Below, piece by piece: positions 8,206 to 17,091 of a stretch of DNA of 64,000 bases. The translations under genes and the position numbers were made by a program. Source of the stretch: Haloferax mucosum ATCC BAA-1512. GTDB lineage: Archaea; Halobacteriota; Halobacteria; Halobacteriales; Haloferacaceae. The stretch spans positions 248,001-312,000 of the forward strand of contig NZ_AOLN01000013.1 of assembly GCF_000337815.1 (NCBI RefSeq). The letters are read 5' to 3'. How positions within the stretch are numbered: the stretch's first letter is position 1; each line of letters begins with the position of its first letter. A model generated the notes under the pieces. The model searched no databases. It was not told where the DNA came from and saw only the letters and a list, made by a program, of their open reading frames with translations.

Positions 8206-8433
8206 GTGAACCGATGGGGCGGCCGGGATTATAAACGGTGAACCCGAACCCAAAGAGACCGTTTTCAAATCTGAATACTGTGTTGTCTCCGAATCACCTC
8301 GTGATACGCCAGTGGAGTCATATTCTTGAGGTTGAACTTCTGTCTATCAGTAAACAGAGTTTGCAGTCGCTAACTCGCGTATAGACGCGTCTCTACCGTC
8401 ATAGCTTTGAAAGCAGGCTTGTATCAATGGTGT

Positions 8434-9792
8434 ATGTCCACCACAAACGACACCGTGCGCGTCGGAGTGCTTTCCCTGCACAACAGCAAGGAGACGAAGG
8501 CAATCCTCAACGCGGTCGAGGACCTTGGCCACGAACCAGTTTGGCTTCGCCGGGAGAACGCGGCGGTCAACATTCAAGACGGTGAGGTGACAGTCGAACC
8601 TGAGGTGGACATCATTGCGAATCGACTGCTCCTGTCGAACACCGAAGAACCAGCCGAACTCCTCGGGCTGGCGACGACGTTCAATCGCATCCGACCGATG
8701 CTCAACGAACCCGATTCGGTGCTCGCGGCGATTCACAAGTTCGCCACGGCCGCGACGCTGGCTAACTGGAACATCAAGGTTCCAGACGCCCTGCTCGCGC
8801 TTTCGAACGACCGTCTGAACCAAGGCCGAGAGCGGTTCGGCGAGGTCGGCGTCTACAAATCTGCAATCGGCACCCACGGCGGCGGGACGTGGAAAGTTGA
8901 TCTGACCGAGCCGGTCAACCCGAAAGTGGGCAACCGACAGGCGTTTCTCCAGAAACTCATCGACCGCGACAACGACCGCCACCGCGACCTCCGGGTCTAC
9001 ATCGTCGATGGCGAGGTCATCGGCGCGATGTACCGCTACGCGCCTGAAGGGGACTGGCGGACGAACGTCGCCCTCGGCGGCGACGTTCTCGACGCGACAG
9101 ACGAGATGCCCGAGGAGGCGAAAGAGACGGCCCTCTACGCCGCAGAAGTCATGGAGATGGACTACGTCGGCGTCGACCTCGTCGAGGGTGACGACGGTTG
9201 GTTCGTCCTGGAAGCGAATCCGACGGCGGGCTTCAAGGGCTTGTACAAAGCGACGGGGAAGAGTCCCGCGCCGTACATCGCACAACTCGCAATCGAGCGC
9301 GCCGGCGGCGACGTCGATGAGACGCGCGTCGAAGAACTCTCGGCGACGCTCGACGATTCGACGCCCTCGTGTGCACCCAACGAATCGCCCATCCTCGACG
9401 GCGAAGCCCCGATTATCGGCTACATCGAGGAAGTCGTCGTCAACGGGACAAGCGGGTCCCAACAGACGCTCGCCAAGTCAGACACGGGTGCGACCCGGAC
9501 CAGCATCGACACGAGTCTCGCCGCCGAAATCGGTGCCGGGCCGATAAAGAGCATGACGCGCGTGAAGTCCGGCAGTCTCAAGACCGGCAAAGCGCGCCCG
9601 GTCGTTGACCTCGTTATCGGTATCGGCGGCACCCAACACACCGTCACCGCCAGCGTCGAAGACCGCTCGCACATGGACTACCCGCTTCTCCTCGGCCGCG
9701 ACATCCTCGAACACTACCGCGTTGACGTGCGCCGCCGCGCGAACACCGACCGCAACGGCGACGACGAAGAAGAAGAACTCCTCGAAGAGTAA
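8434..9792 (+). CDS. rimK: RimK-type ATP-grasp ligase fused to a RimB-type retropepsin-like domain
   Basis: The 452-residue protein has two parts. Residues 1 to about 290 form a RimK-like ATP-grasp ligase, with VGVLSLHNSKE at the start, DLRVYIVDGEVIGAMYRY in the middle and the metal-binding LEANPTAGFKG near residue 260. Such enzymes add Glu or similar residues to a protein or small-molecule acceptor. From about residue 330 the chain matches the RimB/LysX-associated zinc-protease family, a retropepsin-like fold, with KSDTGATRTS (Asp350) and the partner motif LLLGRD near 417. It ends in an acidic tail. The start at 8434 removes nine residues of poor fit. The fusion joins ligase and processing protease in one chain; its target is unknown. 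Confidence 0.88.
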   Translation: MSTTNDTVRVGVLSLHNSKETKAILNAVEDLGHEPVWLRRENAAVNIQDGEVTVEPEVDIIANRLLLSNTEEPAELLGLATTFNRIRPMLNEPDSVLAAIHKFATAATLANWNIKVPDALLALSNDRLNQGRERFGEVGVYKSAIGTHGGGTWKVDLTEPVNPKVGNRQAFLQKLIDRDNDRHRDLRVYIVDGEVIGAMYRYAPEGDWRTNVALGGDVLDATDEMPEEAKETALYAAEVMEMDYVGVDLVEGDDGWFVLEANPTAGFKGLYKATGKSPAPYIAQLAIERAGGDVDETRVEELSATLDDSTPSCAPNESPILDGEAPIIGYIEEVVVNGTSGSQQTLAKSDTGATRTSIDTSLAAEIGAGPIKSMTRVKSGSLKTGKARPVVDLVIGIGGTQHTVTASVEDRSHMDYPLLLGRDILEHYRVDVRRRANTDRNGDDEEEELLEE

Positions 9793-9852
9793 GAGAACCG
9801 TCGGCGGACCCGACACACGAATTTTTCTTCTCGACGGCCGAACGTCGAGTCG

Positions 9853-10434
9853 ATGAGCGACGACGCGTACCGCGAACTCAAATGCGACCCCCATCTCGGC
9901 GACGTGGTCGAAGAACACGGCCCGCTCTCGCTCGACCCGGCCGACGACCCCTTCGAGCGACTGGTCGTCTCCATCGTCAACCAGCAACTCTCGACGTCCG
10001 CGGCGGCGACGATTCGAGACCGGCTGTTCGAGCGCGTCGAAGTCACGCCTGCCGGACTCCTCGCCGCCGACGAAGCCGTCTTAGGCGATTGCGGCCTCTC
10101 GAATCAGAAAATCGGCTACGTCCGCAACGTCGCCGAGGCGTTCCAAGACGGTTTCTCGGCCGAGTCACTGCGCGCGATGGACGACGACGACGTTATCGAC
10201 TCGCTGACCGAGATTCGCGGCGTCGGCGTCTGGACCGCGAAGATGTTCCTCATCTTCGTTCTCGCGCGCGAGGACGTGTTTCCGGTCGAAGACCTCGGGA
10301 TTCGGCGCGGCATGGAACGCGTCTTCGGCTTCGACGTGGACACCGTTTCACGAGGAACGATGCGCGAGCGAGCGGCGAAGTGGACGCCATATCGAAGCTA
10401 CGCCAGTCTCTATCTCTGGCGGAGCGTGGACTGA
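9853..10434 (+). CDS. DNA-3-methyladenine glycosylase II-like (AlkA, HhH-GPD) protein
   Basis: This 193-residue base-excision repair glycosylase would remove alkylated purines from DNA. The helix-hairpin-helix LTEIRGVGVWTAKMFL lies near residues 116-131. The Gly/Pro-Asp loop VFPVEDLGIRRGM follows, with the catalytic Asp in VED. NQQLS near residue 43 is the usual early motif. It is shorter than E. coli AlkA because the N-terminal beta domain is missing, as is common in archaeal homologues. It follows the rimK fusion by 60 bp on the same strand. Confidence 0.9.
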   Translation: MSDDAYRELKCDPHLGDVVEEHGPLSLDPADDPFERLVVSIVNQQLSTSAAATIRDRLFERVEVTPAGLLAADEAVLGDCGLSNQKIGYVRNVAEAFQDGFSAESLRAMDDDDVIDSLTEIRGVGVWTAKMFLIFVLAREDVFPVEDLGIRRGMERVFGFDVDTVSRGTMRERAAKWTPYRSYASLYLWRSVD

Positions 10435-10596
10435 TTCGCCAGTACCGAAGCCAGTGGTGCAACCGCCATCGCTGTCGGCACCGTGGTCGGCGTCGTCAGG
10501 AGGGTTATCGGCGACGACTTCAAAAATAAACGAGAGTCACGTTTACATTTTCTGCGAGGGAAACGTTGAAACCGATACACACTGTAACGTTCGTCC

Positions 10597-12573
10597 ATGA
10601 AGGTAGACGATATCAACAGCATCACTGTTCTCGGAGCAGGCAACATGGGCCACGGCATCGCGGAAGTCGCCGCCCTCGCCGGCTACAACGTCGTCCTGCG
10701 CGACATCAAAGAGGAGTTCGTCCAGAAGGGCTACGACCAAATCGAGTGGTCGCTCAACAAACTCGCCGAGAAGGACCGACTCTCGCAGGAAGACGCCGAC
10801 GCCGCGCTCGACCGCGTGACGGCCGTCGTTGACCTCGGTGAAGCCGTCTCCGACGCCGATGTCGTTATCGAGGCCGTTCCCGAGAAGATGGCCATCAAGA
10901 AGGACGTGTACACGGAACTGGAAGCACACGCGCCCGAGCACACCGTCTTCGCCACGAACACCTCCAGTCTCTCCATCACGGAGCTCTCCGAAGTGACAGA
11001 GCGTCCCGAGCGCTTCTGCGGCATGCACTTTTTCAACCCGCCGGTTCGCATGGACCTCGTCGAGGTCATCTCCGGTGCACACACCGACGACGAGACACTC
11101 GACGTTATCGAGGACCTCGCAGAGGAGATGGGAAAGACACCCGTCCGCGTCCGCAAGGACAGCCCCGGATTCATCGTGAACCGCATTCTCGTCCCGCTGA
11201 TGAACGAAGCGGCGTGGACGGTCCACGCGGGCGACGCGACCATCGCGGAAGTCGATTCCACGACGAAGTACGACCTCGGGCTTCCGATGGGAAGCTTCGA
11301 ACTCGCAGATCAGGTCGGCATCGATGTGGGTTACCACGTCCTCGAATACATGCATGAAGTCCTCGGCGACGCCTACGCGCCGTGTCCGCTTCTCTCCGAG
11401 AAAGTCGAAGAAGAGACGCTCGGCAAGAAGACCGGCAAGGGCTTCTACGACTACGAGGACGGTGAGGGTGCACAGATTCCCCACGGCGAAGGAAGCGAGG
11501 ACATCAAAAACCGCCTGCTCGCGCTCATGGCGAACGAAGTCGCCGGACTCGTCGAAAACGAAGTCGCCGACCCCGACGCAATCGACCGCGCTGTCATGCT
11601 CGGCGCTGGCTTCCCCGACGGCCCGGCGAAGATGGCCGACCAAGCCGACATCGCAACGCTCGTCGAGACGCTCGACGACCTGCACGAAGAGACCGGTGAA
11701 GAGCGCTACGAAGTCGTCGAGTACCTCCGCGACCTCGCAGAGTCCGGTTCGGGCTTCTACGGCGGCGAAGAGAGCGAAGACGGCGGTCTCGACTTCGACA
11801 ACGTCGCAATCGAGGTCCGCGAGGGTATCGGACACATCACGCTCGACCGTCCGCACCGCCTCAACACCATCAGCACCGAGCTGATGGACGACCTTTCCGA
11901 CGCGCTCGACATCCTCGGCGACGACGACGAGGTACGCGCAATTCTCCTGACCGGCGCTGGCGACCGCGCCTTCTCCGCCGGTGCCGACGTGACTAGCATC
12001 GCCGCGGGCGGCGGCGACGCCGTCTCGGGCGTCGAAATCTCCCGTAAGGGCCAACAGACATTCGGCAAACTCGAAGAGATGGACAAGCCCGTCATCGCCG
12101 GTATCGACGGCTTCTGTCTCGGCGGCGGCATGGAACTCTCGATGTGCGCCGACCTCCGAATCGCCACGGAGCGCTCCGAGCTCGGACAGCCCGAACACGA
12201 CCTCGGTCTCATCCCCGGCTGGGGCGGCACCGTCCGCCTCCAGCGCATCGTCGGCACCGGCCGCGCGAAAGAGATTATCTTCTCCGCCGAACGCTACGAC
12301 GCCGAGACGATGGCCGACTACGGCTTCATCAACGAGGTCGTCGAAAACGAAGACTTCGAAGAACGCGCCTTCGAGTACGCCCAGAAGTTCGCCCAAGGCC
12401 CGCCGATTGCACAGCGCTACACCAAGCGCGCGATGCACAACGGCTGGGAGAACACCGATGCCGGTCTCGAAGTCGAGGCACAGGGCTTCGGCCTGCTGTT
12501 TACCACGTCTGACCTGATGGAAGGCATCGCGGCGTTCACGAGCGACCGCGACCCCGAATTCACCGGCGAGTAA
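10597..12573 (+). CDS. Fused 3-hydroxyacyl-CoA dehydrogenase / enoyl-CoA hydratase
   Basis: This 658-residue bifunctional enzyme covers two steps of fatty-acid beta-oxidation. Residues 1 to about 390 are the NAD-dependent 3-hydroxyacyl-CoA dehydrogenase, with the Rossmann motif VLGAGNMGHGIAE near residue 10 and the catalytic His in GMHFFNPPVRMDLVE. Residues from about 405 are the crotonase domain, with oxyanion elements AFSAGADV and GFCLGGGMELSMCADLR and the catalytic Glu region LGQPEHDLGLIPGWGG. The order dehydrogenase-then-hydratase is the reverse of E. coli FadB. No thiolase or acyl-CoA dehydrogenase lies next to it in the window. Confidence 0.95.
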   Translation: MKVDDINSITVLGAGNMGHGIAEVAALAGYNVVLRDIKEEFVQKGYDQIEWSLNKLAEKDRLSQEDADAALDRVTAVVDLGEAVSDADVVIEAVPEKMAIKKDVYTELEAHAPEHTVFATNTSSLSITELSEVTERPERFCGMHFFNPPVRMDLVEVISGAHTDDETLDVIEDLAEEMGKTPVRVRKDSPGFIVNRILVPLMNEAAWTVHAGDATIAEVDSTTKYDLGLPMGSFELADQVGIDVGYHVLEYMHEVLGDAYAPCPLLSEKVEEETLGKKTGKGFYDYEDGEGAQIPHGEGSEDIKNRLLALMANEVAGLVENEVADPDAIDRAVMLGAGFPDGPAKMADQADIATLVETLDDLHEETGEERYEVVEYLRDLAESGSGFYGGEESEDGGLDFDNVAIEVREGIGHITLDRPHRLNTISTELMDDLSDALDILGDDDEVRAILLTGAGDRAFSAGADVTSIAAGGGDAVSGVEISRKGQQTFGKLEEMDKPVIAGIDGFCLGGGMELSMCADLRIATERSELGQPEHDLGLIPGWGGTVRLQRIVGTGRAKEIIFSAERYDAETMADYGFINEVVENEDFEERAFEYAQKFAQGPPIAQRYTKRAMHNGWENTDAGLEVEAQGFGLLFTTSDLMEGIAAFTSDRDPEFTGE

Positions 12574-12624
12574 GGCTCATATCGTGAGTGGGTTCCTCTC
12601 ACTCACTCGGTTCGGAACGCAACC

Positions 12625-12634
12625 CTTAAAATAA
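12625..12634 (+). promoter_or_regulatory. TATA-like box for tRNA-Glu
   Basis: CTTAAAATAA lies 27-36 bp before the first base of the mature tRNA, the spacing expected for archaeal TBP binding. Confidence 0.5.
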
Positions 12635-12660
12635 TCCAACTACCACTCGTGAATGCAGAA

Positions 12661-12735
<75 letters not shown>

Positions 12736-12914
12736 TTTCTCTGCTGAACTACCTTCCAAGCGACCGCTGTACGTGTCGCTTGGGTTGTAAAGCGGTGTCC
12801 GTGAGTTAGTGGGGACACCTGTCGCCGGGTTCGACTTTTACTTGTTGCCAACATATAGCATGCATAGAATGGTTCACCACTGCCCCCACGAACTCACGCC
12901 GCAGGCTCCTCCGG

Positions 12915-14276
12915 ATGCTTGACCAAGGAGTCGTCTCCATCGAACCCATCGTCGCCCGCCTGTTCGTCGCGGCGGCGTTGGGGATGTTTCTCGGCTTGGA
13001 ACGCGAACGGGCGAAAAAGAGCGCCGGAATGCGGACGTTCACACTGACGAGTCTCCTCGGGGGCATCGCAGTCGTCATCGGAAGCGACATTCTGCTCGCA
13101 GTCGGCGGCTTGCTGGTCGTCGCTCAAGGGGTGCTTCTCGGCGGCTGGGGAATCGTCGAGCAACGAATCAAAAACGGCGAGTTCAGAAGTGGAGTCACGG
13201 GGTCCGGAGGAAGCCCGTACGACGCGGGTGACGCCGACACGGAGACAGACGCCACCGAGCCGGACCGCTCGGACGCCGCCGACGATGTCAGTCTGTCGCT
13301 TACGACCTCGACATCACTTCTCGTCGCCTACGCGGTCGGGGCCGCGGTCGTCGGGGGTTACATCATCGAGGGCGTTATCGTCGCGCTCACGTCGTCACTG
13401 CTGTTGGTCCTGCGGCGGGAACTCCACGGGTTCGCTCGGCAGTTGACGGTAGACGAAGTTCGGAGCGCAATCGAGTTAGCAATCATCGCGTTCGTCATCT
13501 TCCCGTTACTTCCGGAGGGTCAGGTAGGACCGTGGAACGCGGTCAGTCCGCGGACGGTCTGGCTTCTCGTCATCGCCGTGAGCGCAATCGGCTTCGCCAA
13601 CTACGTCGTCATCCGACGGTACGGCGAGCGAGGGATTGCAGTCACCGGTTTTTTCGGCGGTCTCGTCAATTCGACCGCAGTCATCGGCGGCATCTCGGGG
13701 CGGGCGAAGCGAAACCCGTCGATTCGGCCGCTCGCGGTCAGCGCAATTTTGATGGCCGACGCCGCGATGGCGATTAGAAATCTCACCCTCGTCGTGGTGT
13801 TTGTTCCCGGCCTCGCGTGGGACGTCGGTGTCCCGCTCGGTCTCGTCGCAGTCGTCGGAATCGGGTATGCCTTGCAGTCTCGGGAGTGGCGCGTTGACCT
13901 CGACGTGGGCTTCGAATCGCCGTTCAGCCTCGAAAGCGCCCTGCGGTTCGGCGGCTTCTTTCTCGTGGTGCTTCTGAGCGCCGCCGCGGCACAACAGTAT
14001 TTCGGTGCTACCGGCTTCGTCGTGACGAGTTTTCTCGGCGGATTGGTATCGAGTGGGTCCGTCGTGACGACCGCGGTCACGCTCTACAGCGGCGGCCAAA
14101 TCGGGGCGACGACGGCCGTCGTCGGCGTATTGGTTGGGACTGCGGCGAGCATCCTCGTCAAGATTCTCCTCGCGGCGAGCATCGACCGCAAACTGCTCCG
14201 CCCGGTCGCCCGAAAGAGCGCACTTCTCGTCGCCAGCGGCGTCCTCGGGGGGCTGTTCGTCTTGCTTCGGCCGTGA
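12915..14276 (+). CDS. MgtC/SapB-DUF4010 family membrane protein
   Basis: The 453-residue protein has an N-terminal MgtC-like region, marked by VARLFVAAALGMFLGLERER near residue 12 and RTFTLTSLLGGIAVVIG. An acidic linker follows at about residues 95-130. The rest is a DUF4010-type membrane domain with about eight helices, including GFFGGLVNSTAVIGGISG and TSFLGGLVSSGSVVTTAVTL, which look like internally repeated GGL.SS/T motifs. Family members are tied to magnesium or acid stress, but no transport activity is proven. It stands alone between tRNA-Glu and dsbB. Confidence 0.88.
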   Translation: MLDQGVVSIEPIVARLFVAAALGMFLGLERERAKKSAGMRTFTLTSLLGGIAVVIGSDILLAVGGLLVVAQGVLLGGWGIVEQRIKNGEFRSGVTGSGGSPYDAGDADTETDATEPDRSDAADDVSLSLTTSTSLLVAYAVGAAVVGGYIIEGVIVALTSSLLLVLRRELHGFARQLTVDEVRSAIELAIIAFVIFPLLPEGQVGPWNAVSPRTVWLLVIAVSAIGFANYVVIRRYGERGIAVTGFFGGLVNSTAVIGGISGRAKRNPSIRPLAVSAILMADAAMAIRNLTLVVVFVPGLAWDVGVPLGLVAVVGIGYALQSREWRVDLDVGFESPFSLESALRFGGFFLVVLLSAAAAQQYFGATGFVVTSFLGGLVSSGSVVTTAVTLYSGGQIGATTAVVGVLVGTAASILVKILLAASIDRKLLRPVARKSALLVASGVLGGLFVLLRP

Positions 14277-14477
14277 CCGCGACCGGCACAACATTGATTA
14301 CAACGTATCCCACCAATCAAATCGCACTGGTTCGGTGCATCCCATTTTGTTACCGAGCGGCCCCGAAGATTCGCCCGTCGGTCGTCCCCCGACGCGGCGA
14401 GGGCCACTCTCCGGACTCGAACAGCCGATGGCTTCAGGTACGCCGGCGTAAATGATGCGCCAAGACCGACCGTGGCG

Positions 14478-14579
14478 ATGAATCGCAACCCGACTCCCGA
14501 GGACGAAGCCGAACCGATACCGAACCGTACGCACGTAACTCAGACGACAGACCCGTCGGGTCGGGGTGCGTACCGATGA
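14478..14579 (+). CDS. Possible 33-residue leader ORF overlapping dsbB
   Basis: A short frame MNRNPTPEDEAEPIPN... starts at 14478 and stops at TGA 14577-14579, sharing ATGA with the dsbB start, a layout seen in coupled translation. It is hydrophilic, has no recognisable motif and could be chance. The rest of the 299-bp gap 14277-14575 shows no gene and no clear TATA box. Confidence 0.22.
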   Translation: MNRNPTPEDEAEPIPNRTHVTQTTDPSGRGAYR

Positions 14580-15004
14580 GCGAGGCGACGCGAGCGATGC
14601 TGGCCGCGGGAACGCTCGTCGCGCTCGCGGCGACGGCCGGAAGCCTGTATTTCAGCCTCGGACTCGGCCTGACGCCGTGTGACCTCTGTTGGTACCAGCG
14701 CATTCTCATGTACCCGCTCGTCGTCGTTCTCGGGGTTGCGGCCCTCGAAGACCGGTCGGGCGTCTGGAAGACCGTGCTTCCGCTCTCGCTCGGTGGCGTT
14801 ACGCTGGCCGGCTATCACACGTACCTGCAGGTTGCACCGGGTGCGACCTGCACCGTCGGCGGACCGTGTACGTCCATCCAGTATCCGATGCTCGGCGGCT
14901 TGCTGACCATTCCGCGACTGTCGCTCGTCGCGTTCTCGCTCGTGGCGGTGCTCGCGGTCGCCGTCACCCGCGTCGGTGGGACCGACGATTCGTGGGGAAT
15001 CTGA
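14576..15004 (+). CDS. dsbB: Disulfide bond formation protein B
   Basis: This 142-residue four-helix membrane protein reoxidises a DsbA-like thioredoxin and passes electrons to quinone, so exported proteins can form disulfides. The first cysteine pair is C-D-L-C in LTPCDLCWYQRI near residues 39-46, the second is in GATCTVGGPCTSIQYPMLGG near residues 93-112, and the WYQR signature is intact. Helices cover residues 7-28, 44-60, 66-82 and 118-134. No dsbA partner lies nearby. It converges on the photolyase gene with 3 bp between stops. Confidence 0.92.
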   Translation: MSEATRAMLAAGTLVALAATAGSLYFSLGLGLTPCDLCWYQRILMYPLVVVLGVAALEDRSGVWKTVLPLSLGGVTLAGYHTYLQVAPGATCTVGGPCTSIQYPMLGGLLTIPRLSLVAFSLVAVLAVAVTRVGGTDDSWGI

Positions 15005-15007
15005 GTC

Positions 15008-16468
15008 TCACCGGAGCGTCTCGTAGGACGCCTCCAAATCGACCATCGGTTCAGGGTAGTCGCGTCCCAACTGCACGCCGTAGTCGGCCTGTTCGTCGGC
15101 GGTCATCGTCCACGGTTCGTGGGCGTATTCGGCCGGGAGACCGTCGAGTTCCGGTAACCAGTGTTTCACGTAGTCGGCGTTCGCGTCGTACTGGCGGGCC
15201 TGTTTGACGATGTTGAAATAGCGATCTCGGGAGTCGTTTCCGACGCCCGCGATGTACGCCCAGTTGCCGTAGTTCGAGGCGGGGTCGTAATCGACCAGTT
15301 GCGTCTCGAAGTAGGCCGCGCCGCGTCGCCAGTCGAGTCGGAGATTGTTTGCGAGGAACGACGCGGCGTTTTGCCGCCCGCGGTTCGACATGTAACCCGT
15401 CGCGTTCAACTCGCGCATGTTGGCATCGACGAATGGGATTCCCGTCTCGCCCGCGGCCCAGCGTTCGAACTGCGCGTCGTCGGTTCGCCAGTCGATGTCA
15501 GTTCGGTCCCTGATGCCGCCGCGACGGAAGAACTCGGTCCCGTGTTTGGCGAACTGGAACTGGAAAAAGTCCCGCCAGCGGAGTTCGAATGTGAGCCAGT
15601 ACGTCGAGTCGTTCGACACCCGAACGTCCTCGTAGCGCTCGACTTCGGACTGGACGTATCGCGGCGAGAGGCACCCCTCGTTCAACCACGGCGAGAACTT
15701 CGAGGAGTAGTCGGCACCGAGCATCCGGTTTCGCGTCTCCTTGTATTCCCGAAGGTGGTCGCCCTCCCAGATGTACGACTCGACCCGGTCGAGCGCGGCC
15801 GTTTCGCCGCCGTCGAATCGGAGCACTCCGCGGTCGTCGAACCTAGGAGTAGTGAGTGTTTCGTCGAGGTCAGCGATACTCGGAATCGAGCCGGGGTCCG
15901 GTGCGTCGGCTGGGAACGCCGGTATCTCGGGGATATGAAGCGGCTCTCGAACGGTAGCGTCTCGCTCGACTGCGTTGCGGAACGTGGTGTACGTGTCCGG
16001 CACGTCGTCGTACGCCATCGGGAGGTCGTCGAGGTGCGTGAGCGTATGCCCCCAGAACCGTCGCGGGTCGATGTCGGCGTCTCGATGTTCGCGTTTGACC
16101 GCGGCTTCGACCTGCATCTCTTCGGCTGTCGGCCACGTGTGCATCGTCACGGACGCCGCGTCAACGGCGGCCGCAACGTCGGGAATCACGGACTCGGGTC
16201 GGCCGACTCGCACGAGCAAGTCGCTGTCTCGGTCGCGGAGCGACGACCGAAGGTCGGCCACCGACTCCAGTCGGAAGCGAGCGCGGTGTGCGCCAGTCTT
16301 CTCGAAGTCGAACGAGTCGTCGCCGCCAAAGGGACGGGTGCCGTAGTCCCCCGGGTCGAAACAGTAGACGGGAACGACGCGGTCGGCCGCGCACGCCTCG
16401 ACGAGCGCTTCGTTGTCGTGGAGTCGAAGGTCCCGCCGGAACCACACGAGCGATATTGTGTCTGTCAT
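15008..16468 (-). CDS. DASH-family cryptochrome / DNA photolyase
   Basis: This 486-residue flavoprotein uses light and FAD to repair cyclobutane pyrimidine dimers; DASH members prefer single-stranded DNA. The N-terminal Rossmann photolyase domain starts with SLVWFRRDLRLHDNEALV. The FAD-binding helical domain carries YSSKFSPWLNEGCLSPRYV near 250 and ELRWRDFFQFQF near 305. The DASH-typical run ATGYMSNRGRQN leads to DYDPASNYGNWAYIAGVG and YFNIVKQARQYD near 360-440. Length and C-terminus are normal. Solar UV is intense in salterns, so such enzymes are common in haloarchaea. No promoter was identified with confidence. Confidence 0.93.
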   Translation of the reverse strand: MTDTISLVWFRRDLRLHDNEALVEACAADRVVPVYCFDPGDYGTRPFGGDDSFDFEKTGAHRARFRLESVADLRSSLRDRDSDLLVRVGRPESVIPDVAAAVDAASVTMHTWPTAEEMQVEAAVKREHRDADIDPRRFWGHTLTHLDDLPMAYDDVPDTYTTFRNAVERDATVREPLHIPEIPAFPADAPDPGSIPSIADLDETLTTPRFDDRGVLRFDGGETAALDRVESYIWEGDHLREYKETRNRMLGADYSSKFSPWLNEGCLSPRYVQSEVERYEDVRVSNDSTYWLTFELRWRDFFQFQFAKHGTEFFRRGGIRDRTDIDWRTDDAQFERWAAGETGIPFVDANMRELNATGYMSNRGRQNAASFLANNLRLDWRRGAAYFETQLVDYDPASNYGNWAYIAGVGNDSRDRYFNIVKQARQYDANADYVKHWLPELDGLPAEYAHEPWTMTADEQADYGVQLGRDYPEPMVDLEASYETLR

Positions 16469-16534
16469 GTTTGGCGGCGCTTAGGATGGGGCGTACTTGA
16501 GTCGAGTGGCCGTGCGAGGGCGTCGAGGCGGCGG

Positions 16535-17083
16535 TTACGCGCGGTTTCGTGTCTTCAGTCCGAGTTCGGCACCGATGACGAGCGCGACGACGAGAAGCGT
16601 GACGAGTGCGACGAGACGCGGGTCAACACGGGCGATGACGGGCATTCCCATCCATCCGGCGAGAACGAGCACGACGCCAGCGAGACAGGTGGTAAACGAG
16701 AGCACCGCAAATGGCATCGTTCGATGACCGCCGTCGGCGAAGTACGGGTCCAGTTCGGCGGCGGTCGCGCCCAGCGAGACCATCTTCGCCGCCGAGTCGT
16801 AGGCGACGATGTGGAGCGTGTCGAGTTTCGGGAGGTGCGTCTGGTGAAGCGAGATGTAGACGCTCTGTCTGACGTTCTTCGGCGGCGGCGACTCACCCGA
16901 TTCGACTTCCGCGATGTGTTCTGCGAGGTCGCCGACCGATTCGGTGCCGTCGCTGTCGCGGAGTCGTTCGAGCGTGAGCCGCCGCCGCTCGTTTCTGAGC
17001 ACGTCGTGGATGTCCGCTTCGTCGAGCGTTCGGTCGGCGGAACCGCTCTCTGACCCGCCGGTGAGACGGTCAGAAATGCCCAT
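16535..17083 (-). CDS. Winged-helix (DUF7344-like) protein with two C-terminal membrane helices
   Basis: This 182-residue protein has an acidic N-terminus, then a winged-helix region LDEADIHDVLRNERRRLTLERL ... SVGDLAEHIAEVE ... RQSVYISLHQTHLPKLD (residues 20-90). Two membrane spans follow at about 122-144 and 152-172. The pattern matches the haloarchaeal DUF7344 group, predicted membrane-bound DNA-binding regulators. It sits 9 bp after the SpoVR gene on the same strand and may be the last gene of that operon or may have its own promoter inside spoVR. The target is unknown. Confidence 0.78.
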   Translation of the reverse strand: MGISDRLTGGSESGSADRTLDEADIHDVLRNERRRLTLERLRDSDGTESVGDLAEHIAEVESGESPPPKNVRQSVYISLHQTHLPKLDTLHIVAYDSAAKMVSLGATAAELDPYFADGGHRTMPFAVLSFTTCLAGVVLVLAGWMGMPVIARVDPRLVALVTLLVVALVIGAELGLKTRNRA

Positions 17084-17091
17084 CGTCCCGG

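Noticed and set aside
10543..12438. 631-residue minus-strand ORF
   Set aside because: It is entirely antisense to the dehydrogenase/hydratase fusion, and its Val/Asp/Glu-rich composition is typical of a mirror frame.
15161..17053. 630-residue plus-strand ORF
   Set aside because: It is antisense to the photolyase and the DUF7344-like gene, both of which show conserved motifs on the other strand.
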